Of a DNA stretch of 64,000 nucleotides, positions 56,509 to 64,000 are shown in pieces. The stretch comes from Hypholoma sublateritium FD-334 SS-4 (lineage: Eukaryota; Basidiomycota; Agaricomycetes; Agaricales; Strophariaceae): positions 1-64,000 of the forward strand of contig KN817572.1 in assembly GCA_000827495.1 (NCBI GenBank), read 5' to 3'. A program made the translations under genes and the position numbers. Numbering within the stretch: the first letter of the stretch is position 1; each line of letters begins with the position of its first letter. The notes below the pieces were generated by a model, which worked only from the letters and a program-made list of their open reading frames with translations, was not told the origin of the DNA and made no database searches.

Positions 56509-57035
56509 ATCGAATCTGTTAATAGGCGCCTAGTTCATGGGATTAGGGCGAAGGTTGGAACTGGAAGGGCTTCCGAAGGACAAGATGATCAGTGTTGTCG
56601 CCTTGAGAAGACCTGCTTCTTGTCCAAGCGGAACACACTGGGCGGGATCAAGACAGTAAGTAGAGTGACAAAATTGATGATCCACAGCACGGCGTTCACC
56701 AACGCTTCGGATAGCTTTTTAAATGGTCAAATATTAGGTAATTTTCGTCCCTGGAGTTTCAAAAGACTCGGAGGGACCGACCACTTCGAATGCTGCACTC
56801 TACTTATGTAACTTGTTTCCAACGCGTTCCTACTGCATCGTTGTTATAAATACATTGCATAATCTAAACAAGTAGGAGGAAATCTGCAGTCAGGGGATGG
56901 TATCTAACCGGGCACGTTGATACAACATTCGAATGTATAAGAAACAAGCAGGCATAACAATACAACCGTGCGGATAAATTACTTTGGAAGACTTGTGACG
57001 CGAACAGCTTCACGATATCAATATTAGAGCAAAGC
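56509..57035. other. Gap between Yippee 3' end and TBC GAP start
   Basis: 527 bases between two minus-strand genes. A 105-codon plus-strand frame (56494-56811) has no domain and overlaps the TBC gene start, so it is not called. It probably holds a promoter and a 3' untranslated region. Confidence 0.45.
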
Positions 57036-57680
57036 TCAAAGGTCATAGTCTGATTCTGAACCTGATGATGATGAAGTCCTTCTAAGATTCGGGGAAGGAT
57101 TAAGTGTATCGGCGAGGTCAGATTGTAGCCGCAGATTTTCTAGTTCGAGAAGGGAATGTCCCTCTTTCCACGCTTCCGAGCTTTCATGAGCACGAACAAT
57201 TTTCCAGCCGAGGTAGGTAGAACAGGTCCCACAGGTAATCTCCTGCATGGTATGAGCACCAGTAGCCATAAGCTGGACGCCTGGCTTTGCGAGAGTAACG
57301 TTGTAACTGGTATATACATCAGCACGAGAAAACCGCAGGAAGCACAGGCCGCGTACGTCTCTGTGAATAGTGATGCCTTTCCCGCAAAACCTCTGAATGA
57401 CCGTGAATTTAGAGGGATCTGTATTTGAGGTTGATTTGAGGTCAAAATAGTAGCCTGATAATGAGGATAGATTGCTCACTGCTGAATCAGGTAAAAGAAC
57501 ATTATGAGAAGTGATACACGTTCCACATTGCTTGCATGTCAACGCGCAAGGAATCTTGGGGAGAGGCCGCGAAATACGTTTCGCTGGGTCTTTGGGAGGA
57601 GGAGGGAGTAGTCTACGAGGGCTGCTCCCAGTCGGTTCGAGCGTGCTAGTGGACGCGTAGTTGATGTATTGGGCAGACAT
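57036..57680 (-). CDS. Yippee/Mis18-fold zinc-binding protein
   Basis: Exons: 57680-57480, 57418-57357, 57306-57036; 177 residues. The Yippee/Mis18/cereblon-type zinc fold is given by CKQCGTCITSHNVLLP and ITCGTCSTYLGWK (two Cys-x2-Cys pairs). FRGFAGKASLFTET, YNVTLAKPGVQLM, TGAHTMQE and AHESSEAWKEGHSLLELENL lie around and between them. About 45 Pro-rich residues precede the fold and a Ser-rich tail follows. The unspliced region is open throughout (214 codons), but then the middle is read in a wrong frame; removing introns of 61 and 50 bases restores the family sequence. Function in fungi is uncertain: centromere Mis18-like or Moh1-like roles are both possible. Confidence 0.87.
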   Translation of the reverse strand: MSAQYINYASTSTLEPTGSSPRRLLPPPPKDPAKRISRPLPKIPCALTCKQCGTCITSHNVLLPDSAVSNLSSLSGYYFDLKSTSNTDPSKFTVIQRFCGKGITIHRDVRGLCFLRFSRADVYTSYNVTLAKPGVQLMATGAHTMQEITCGTCSTYLGWKIVRAHESSEAWKEGHSLLELENLRLQSDLADTLNPSPNLRRTSSSSGSESDYDL

Positions 57681-57936
57681 GATGGTGGAAAAGACGAGAA
57701 AGCCCTAGCAGCCTGTAAGTAAGTAATACCAAAACCAAGGCAGTGCCCTCAACAGAGCCACCCGGAATGACCGCTGTGGCAGGGTTGCTGTGATTTGATG
57801 GCAGTGGATCAATTATGTAATCAACATCAAACTGATGTAGTGTTTTGGTAAGTAGTGTCACACTTTTAGGAAACGAACGGCTGGCTTCGCGAGACTACTA
57901 TGCAACAAGCTATCGACGTTCCTGACTCAGTAATCC
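57681..57936. promoter_or_regulatory. Divergent promoter, Yippee / DAL1
   Basis: 256 bases between opposite starts. GATA-type cores (nitrogen control in fungi) cannot be judged significant by eye. Confidence 0.4.
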
Positions 57937-59604
57937 ATGTCGTCTCTCTTAATCTGTTCCGGCTCCAAAGTCTTGCTCCCAGGATGTGAACACCCAAAAC
58001 CGGCTTCTATCATTATCGATAAAGTTTCTGGCAAGATTATCGAGGTCGTTGATCATCAAGCCAATCCAGGAGACTTCGCATTAGACGATGGCGCCGTTGA
58101 ATGGGTCAATTCTGGGGACAATGTTGTTCTCCCCGGTTTAGTAGAGTGTGTGACTCTGTGTTAATTCGGTAATGATGCTAACACTCTTCGCGATAGTGCT
58201 CATGTCCATCTGAATGAACCAGGTCGTACTGCATGGGAGGGATTTTGGACAGGAACACAAGCTGCCGCCTCAGGAGGTATTACCACTCTGGTTGACATGC
58301 CGTTGAATTCATTGCCTCCCACGACCACTGTTGCAAATCTGCAAGCCAAACGGCTTGCGGCTCAGGGACAATGCCACACGGATGTTGCATTCTGGGGCGG
58401 TGTTATTCCTGATAATCAGGTACGTTATCTCCCTCTTTATCAAAGCGGATTACCTATGTATATCTCAGATACACATCCAACCTCTGGTAGAAAGTGGCGT
58501 CAAAGGATTTAAATGTTTCCTCATGGAGAGCGGCGTGGACGTATGTGGACCGTGTCGTATTCCAGCCAAGCTCACTCCTCAGATTGTTCGATGTCCAGGA
58601 ATTTCCTTGCGTAAACGAATCGGACCTTCATTTGGCAATGAAGGAGTTGGAAGTACGGTCCTCATTTCATATGCAGTTGATATTCCGTTTATCGAACACT
58701 AGAGATCCAAAGGCGTTCTGTTATTTCATGCGGAACTAGAAGAGCCCGTATCGCAGCCACAGAACCCGGAGCCGACTTTTTACACGACCTTTTTGGCATC
58801 TCGCCCTCAAGCATTAGAAACAAGTGCCATCTCCTTGGTCATCACATTACAGAAGGCATATCCTAACGTACGCTGCCATATTGTCCACCTTTCGGCCAGC
58901 TCGGCCCTTCCTATGATACGAGAGGCAAAAGCGTTGGGGCTGCCCCTCACCGTGGAGACTTGTTTCCACTATCTTTGCCTTGCTGCTGAAGATATCCCAG
59001 CCGGCCGACCAGAATTTAAATGCTGCCCCCCTGTCCGCGAAGCTCCCAATAGGGAACTTCTCTGGGATGCGTTGAAAGACGGTACTATTGACTGTGTCGT
59101 CTCTGACCATAGTCCTTGCATTCTTGAACTCAAACACATGGACGACGGAGACATAATGGCGGCATGGGGCGGCATCAGCACGCTTGGTTTAGGCCTTAGT
59201 TTACTATGGACTGAAGGACAAAAGCGGGGTATAACCATAGCTCAGATCGTTGATTGGACTAGCCGGAAATCTGCTGAGCATGCGGGACTAAGTAACTTGA
59301 AAGGCCAAATTAAAGCGGGGTACGACGCCGACTTCGTCCTATGGGACTCCAATGCAGAATTCGTTGTACGTTTGTTTCTCTTAATCGATTTAACTGTATA
59401 CTAGGTCTTACCCATATTGTACGTGTTTAGGTGTCTAAAGATTTGTTACACTACAAAAATAAAGTGTCCCCTTATGAAGGCCTTAAACTTCGCGGAAGAG
59501 TACAACAAACCTATCTCCGCGGAAAGAAAATATTTGATTTTGTTCTTGACTCTGCCAATAACTTCAACGGATCAGATCCAGAGCCCATCGGGAGATTGCT
59601 TTAG
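57937..59604 (+). CDS. DAL1: Allantoinase (purine degradation)
   Basis: Exons: 57937-58145, 58197-58419, 58469-58540, 58599-58652, 58703-59365, 59431-59604; 464 residues. It hydrolyses allantoin to allantoate so that purine nitrogen can be used. It has the amidohydrolase fold: [11 protein letters not shown] gives the first metal histidines; the lysine in VKGFKCFL is the candidate carbamylated bridge. [20 protein letters not shown] and VVSDHSPC supply the other ligands and catalytic Asp. [14 protein letters not shown] and [10 protein letters not shown] are further family blocks. Exon 5 must follow 58702 in the frame giving [12 protein letters not shown]. All metal ligands appear present, so it should be active. 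Confidence 0.94.
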
Positions 59605-59887
59605 ATATCCAAGGTACTTATTATAGACACAAATACATAAACTCGCCATACTGGAAAATTACTCGAAATCATTGGGACGGTGCAATCAAGTCGTAACAGT
59701 ATTATCCACCAATTATCAATGTAAGTATTTTATTCGAGAGAAGTAAGTACTTGCACAGAACTGTGACGCTGCTGGATGTAATAGCTGTGCAAATACTGAT
59801 AGCCGTAACCCCTATCGTTGTCCATATGAACAGTGCTCGGAAAGATTATTTTCTCACATCCTCACAACGACTCCCTTCATACCTACT
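59605..59887. promoter_or_regulatory. Gap between DAL1 and MCP2
   Basis: 283 bases between two plus-strand genes; no open frame or RNA-like fold is seen. Confidence 0.4.
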
Positions 59888-62290
59888 ATGCTACCAATCC
59901 GAGTCGGAAGTAGATTGCAGTGGCTAAGCACCGCTCAACGCTATTGCGATGTTCATAATGGCCTATGGACAACTCAGAGGCGGACATTGACTCGGCACAC
60001 GAAGAAATCCAAATATTCATACCGCTCTCGGCATAGCCTAAGGGCTCCCTGGATATTATTCGCCACTTTACTCGGAGCAACTTGTGTAATCACATACCAT
60101 AACTCACAGCCTGCTAGGCACAGTGTTCTTGCAGCGCTGCGATGTTCGCGAGTTGCTGGTCAGTACGTCCTTGGTGCCACATGAACGGAAAGGCCTTACT
60201 TTTTCGTTAGGAGCCGCTATCGCAAGTGCCGTGGACTACAAATTGATAATGCTGAAAGATTACGAATCACCAGCTGCGGAAGTGGATGCGTACTCTGCAT
60301 GTCATACTCGCAGCGCTCACCGGGTACTGAAAGCCTTGCTGGCCAATGGAGGTGCGTGCCCGCTTGATGCACTTCTGTGTATTGATCAAATGTTCTGTCA
60401 AGGTATTTTCATCAAATTAGGACAGCACATGGCGTCTTTAGTTGTCCTCCCCATTGAATGGACCATGACAATGAAGGTTTTACAAGATAAATGTGAACCA
60501 ACGCGTCATGAAGATCTAGAAATGCTGTTTTTGAAGGACATGGGCTACCCCATCGAAGAAATGTTCGATGACTTTGATCCTATGCCAATTGGCGTGGCGA
60601 GTCTTGCGCAAGTTCATACGGGGTATCACAAGCAAAGCAGGAAACGTGTTGCTATCAAAGTCCGTTCGTTTATTTAGATGTTTTGTGGTCAGCCATTAAA
60701 CTGAGCTCTACGACTGACAACTGTACATAGCTCCAACATCCCCATCTCGCCGAATTTTGTGACATTGATATGGAAATGGTGGACGTAACACTTGGTTTGT
60801 CAACTTCGAAGTTCGGAGACTACGAAGTTTCCAACCGTCTCACGCTTAGGCTGGATTAAGTATTGGTTTCCAGAGTTTGAATTTTCATGGCTAGCAGTGC
60901 GTTGTAACTTCTACCTTTTTCATCGTTCAAAATGACAGCTTCAATTGGAAGGACGAAATGAGAACAAATTTACCGAAAGAAATGGATTTCATTCACGAAG
61001 CCGATAATGCCATTCGAACCGCAAAAGAGTTTGCAAATATACGGAACTCGCTCTATATACCGGAGGTTGTTCTCGCAACGAAGCGAGTGTTGATCATGGA
61101 ATATATCCAAGGATCCCGGCCTGACGACTTGATCTATCTCGCCGAACACCAGATCGATCGTAACAAAGTTGCAATTGAACTCTCCAGAATTTTCAGTCAA
61201 ATGGTGTTCATAAATGGGTGGTTTCACGCGGTAAGTGTTTCGAACATCTGAGTACCTGATTCCAATGTAAATGCGTGTAGGATCCCCACCCTGGTTTGTT
61301 TCCGTTTCCCTTTTCAAAATGCCCTGTGGAGTCTTACCTGTATTGCAGGCAATTTGTTGATCAGGTCAGCGCCGCAGGGATCCAAGTCGCCTCATAACTT
61401 CGAGATCGTCCTATTGGATCATGGACTTTACTTTGACATTGACCCGGAACTTCGGGTTAATTACGCCAAGCTCTGGCTCTCTCTAATGGAGCCTGCTTCC
61501 CCATCGACGATATCGGACCGTAAGAAATACGCACAATTAGTTGGAAACATTGGCCACGAATTAGTACGCCAAATTCCATACTTCACTTTCATTTCCGAGT
61601 ATTCTTTCTAATGAAAGGTGGTTAGTATCCTGTCTTTGAAGCTGCCATCACAGGCCGAGTTGCACTCGAAGGAAGCTGGGACGATGCCGACGATGAAGGA
61701 TTCCGCCGAGCTACAAGTTTGATCGACATGGTGCCGCAAAGCGAAGCGGAAAAAAATGCTATACGGAATGCTGTCATGAAAAGGGAAGGGGTCCTCTTAT
61801 CTGTATTTGATGTCTTGCGACGGGTCCCACGTAGGGTTTTGATGGTGCTGAAGCTCAATGACTTAACTCGGTTGGTTTACTTTTTACATCGGGCGCACTG
61901 CCCTCATCCGTAAATCCTCATCTTCCAGGAGTCTTGACCACGCATTAATGACAACACATTCGAATGTAACTTTTCCTTGCGTCATGAAGTGTTGAATGGA
62001 CTTACCTATGTGCTGTACAGATCCGAATATTCATTGTCAACGCGAAATACTGTGTGTATGCGGTGTGGCTAGATAACAGGAAGCGCCTGATAGAGTCGAT
62101 CCAAGACCAAGGCATCTTATCATTCCACCTGCTGTCCGATTATTTCTTGTGTTGGTGGTATGCCAGATTCAAACTCGTTCACAACGATATCCAGCTGAAG
62201 TCAGCGCTCTTCAAACAGGAGATACGAAAACGCTTACATAAAACTATCCTTAATCGAAGCTTTTATGGATTTGGACGCTTCCCGCAATAA
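59888..62290 (+). CDS. MCP2: Mitochondrial UbiB/ABC1-type atypical kinase Mcp2 (ADCK1-like)
   Basis: Exons: 59888-60158, 60211-60351, 60403-60659, 60731-60794, 60850-60896, 60952-61230, 61281-61293, 61349-61563, 61626-61870, 61929-61965, 62021-62290; 612 residues. Mcp2 is a mitochondrial inner-membrane protein linked to lipid and coenzyme Q handling. A basic N-terminus (RRTLTRHTKKSK) and one helix (APWILFATLLGATCVITY) fit import and anchoring. UbiB hallmarks are present: KxGQ in IFIKLGQHM, the ATP-loop IGVASLAQVH, EMDFIHEADN (ExD), DPHPGN and LLDHGLYF. The DPHPG motif is carried by a 13-base exon. The family prefers ADP/ATPase-like chemistry over protein kinase activity. Confidence 0.92.
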
Positions 62291-62441
62291 ATACAGGGCA
62301 TGGCTGCGAGGCCTATGGCTCAAAGGCTTCGAGGGCGCTCACAATGCAGCATCCGGATTGTCAATCGAGTAGACATGTATCATATATTTTATAATGACAC
62401 AGACAATAATATATTAACATAGCTCCATACCGCGAGACCAT

Positions 62442-63058
62442 TCATGATTTCTCTTGGTCTGCTGCTTTTTTTTGGTCCGCAAATAACTTGTCGATAACAT
62501 CCGCTCTTCCGCTCAACAGTTTCCACTGCCAAAGCAATTGTACCAATTGTGAGCCGCGGAACTTGGGCAGTAGAAAAACTCCCCACCTGATCGAGATTTA
62601 GAGAAATGCCCTTTTTCCCTGGCTTTTCTTCTCCGGGTTCTCCATAGTACTCGCGTATGTCTAGCAGCGCCACACCTTTGAACGATCTGACAACGGCTCG
62701 TCTTTTCTTTCCCAGGTCGATGTATTTATCGCCTTCGGCATTGACGAGAACTTTTATTTCGTTCGAATTGTCGTCAGTAAGATCTTGTTTCTACAGTGTG
62801 TGTTGTTGGTAAGGCCAACTTGATTGTGAACCGACACTTTGGAGTGCTTGCAGACTCACCGATGTTGATTCTTTGTTGGCTTCGAACTTAGGTTTTTTTA
62901 TAGTGGGAGCGGTAGCCTTCTATAAAATGAGAATTTAGCTAGGGTCGTTATTTTGAGGCTACGCTAATTGAGAGGTATACCTTTTTCAACGGTGCTTTCT
63001 GAGAGATAGGGGCATCCGATCCTTCGTCACTACTTGCAGAATCTTTTCGCTTCGGCAT
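62442..63058 (-). CDS. SUB1: Transcriptional coactivator PC4/Sub1
   Basis: Exons: 63058-62981, 62919-62860, 62790-62587, 62525-62442; 141 residues. PC4/Sub1 binds single-stranded DNA and supports RNA polymerase II transcription and repair. A Lys/Ser-rich N-terminus (1-60) leads to the PC4 domain: [40 protein letters not shown] and a final helix [14 protein letters not shown]. The last intron must run to TTTGGCAG at 62526; ending it at the first AG gives an unrelated C-terminus. The length is normal. It shares a promoter with TOM1. Confidence 0.92.
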
Positions 63059-63399
63059 TTATTTAAGGTACAAGCCCAAGTATATAGATCGAGCTTTGAC
63101 ACGGATGAGTGCAGTGTTTTCGTGACGTGAGTATCTGAATATTTTGGTTGAAGTTCGTTGACGCGTTCAAACTTCAAAGCGCGACGCGTGTCCGAAGCGA
63201 GTCACGATTGCACCCGACTGTTACGCACGTTACATGCAAATTGCGTCAGCAATCTCGCTAAGTTTCCCTCCTGCCCAACTCCTGCCCCTTTCAGGATTTC
63301 AGTAGCAATCCAACCATCATCCCTTCATCATCTACTTTCATTGTGCAACGTGGGCTTGCCAGAATACACCTGTGTCTTCCCCTGGCGTAGCTGCCGAGT
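63059..63399. promoter_or_regulatory. Divergent promoter, SUB1 / TOM1, with two ACGCGT sites
   Basis: A 341-base shared region. Two exact ACGCGT hexamers (63161-63166 and 63184-63189) lie 23 bases apart; this is the MCB core recognised by fungal MBF. A TGACGT core also occurs near 63123. Functional use is inferred. Confidence 0.45.
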
Positions 63400-64000
63400 A
63401 TGAAGATCCTCCCAAAATCTAAGAAGGCAATTCCACCGGTTTGTGCTCTCATCTCCACAACGCGTCTACCAAGGCTGAAACTAGATAACCTAGCCTCTTC
63501 CAGTGGCGGAACTTATTGCTAAATTTCTCAACGCCTCTCCGAAAGAGTTAGTTGAAATATTGAAACACGCAGATTCTTGGAAATGGCCGCGTTCGGATTT
63601 AAATGCATGGATCAAGGTTCTCAATAGGTTCGACGACATCATGGATGAGATTATCCAAGAGTACAACATCGACAAACTACAGTTAAACCCTTTCTCCATA
63701 GACACCAAAGAACTCTTGTCTGAGATCCTCCGCTTCGAACGCCTCCTCCTGGAAAATTCTACGAACAGGAAAACCTTCAATTCATATGATGTGAAGTCTC
63801 ATATTCTCTGTACATTTCATACATATATCTAACATACATACTGCAGCGCTTAAATAACCTCTTGTCGACGTCAGACCTCGACATTCTTATTCTGGCGTTA
63901 AATTTGCTTCTTCGTCCTTCGCAACAATACTCCGCTCAACCAGCGGTGTCCCATGCTCTTAGCATATCCACAGCTCGACTGCAATCTCTAGCACGAAGGT
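63400..64000 (+). CDS. TOM1: HECT-type E3 ubiquitin ligase Tom1/HUWE1, 5' end only
   Basis: Exons: 63400-63442, 63504-63790, 63847 onward past the window end. The visible 160 or so residues match the N-terminal region (DUF908-type armadillo repeats) of Tom1/HUWE1. Blocks are WKWPRSDLNAWIKVLNRFD, EILRFERLLLENSTNRKTF, NSYDRLNNLLSTSDLD and NLLLRPSQQYSAQPAVS. The opening MKILPKSKKAIPP is also typical of basidiomycete Tom1. Exon 1 must end at 63442 (phase 1, donor GTGCTC) to keep frame with VLAELIAKFL. The HECT domain would lie several kilobases beyond the window. Confidence 0.88.

Noticed and set aside
62389..62586. Alternative C-terminus of SUB1 by reading through or using the first AG
   Set aside because: Only the acceptor at 62526 gives the DQW-KLL helix expected of PC4; the alternatives lose the tryptophan and domain end.
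1..64000. tRNA, rRNA and CRISPR arrays
   Set aside because: No cloverleaf with a convincing GTTCRANYC loop, no rRNA-like conserved block and no regular spaced repeats were noticed by eye. A covariance-model scan would be decisive.
11494..64000. A secondary-metabolite or defence-type gene cluster
   Set aside because: The genes are unrelated housekeeping functions with their own promoters; no synthase, transporter, tailoring enzyme or pathway regulator is grouped here.

Overview
The window is nuclear DNA from a basidiomycete, most likely a mushroom-forming agaricomycete. The genes carry many short introns (mostly 47-70 bases) with degenerate GT/AG borders and occasional GC donors. They are packed on both strands with 50-500 base gaps, and one mobile element belongs to the Plavaka superfamily, which is abundant in Agaricomycetes. 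I predicted 27 protein-coding genes (one a weak candidate, one running off the right end). Each exon chain was checked for phase and against remembered family sequences; no alignment could be run.

Left third (1-11.4 kb): an accessory island. GC-rich, frame-broken sequence (1-1140 and 5950-9840) surrounds a Plavaka transposon (about 1150-5950) whose 1264-residue transposase is open through all nine exons. The broken sequence includes a decayed importin-beta1 copy (about 6700-7350), a decayed Q-rich regulator-like gene and an acidic-protein remnant. Next come a candidate 71-residue spliced gene (9906-10228) and 1.2 kb of AT-rich, gene-free DNA.

Right two thirds (11.4-64 kb): conserved housekeeping genes. 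In order: COG2 (+), VPS8 (-), CTI6-like PHD protein (-), threonine deaminase ILV1 (+), complex I subunit NDUFB3 (-), topoisomerase I (+), CDP-diacylglycerol synthase CDS1 (+), a transglutaminase-core protein (-), ribosomal protein RPS23 (-), mitochondrial TyrRS MSY1 (+), a TM9/nonaspanin protein (-), queuine tRNA-ribosyltransferase (+), RNA helicase DBP10 (-), DASH subunit DUO1 (+), a viroplasmin-domain protein (-), SPOUT methyltransferase SFM1 (+), ATG27 (-), an ataxin-3 homologue (+), a membrane RING-H2 ligase (-), a TBC Rab-GAP (-), a Yippee-like protein (-), allantoinase DAL1 (+), UbiB-type kinase MCP2 (+), PC4/SUB1 (-) and the 5' end of HECT ligase TOM1 (+).

Many of these genes act in membrane traffic (COG2, VPS8, TM9, ATG27, TBC GAP, RING) or ubiquitin and lipid metabolism. 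They look like a normal gene-dense stretch, not a dedicated cluster. The least ordinary feature of the conserved part is gene architecture: several microexons (6, 7, 10, 11, 13, 16, 18 and 24 bases) and six introns that can only be modelled with GC donors, out of about 156.
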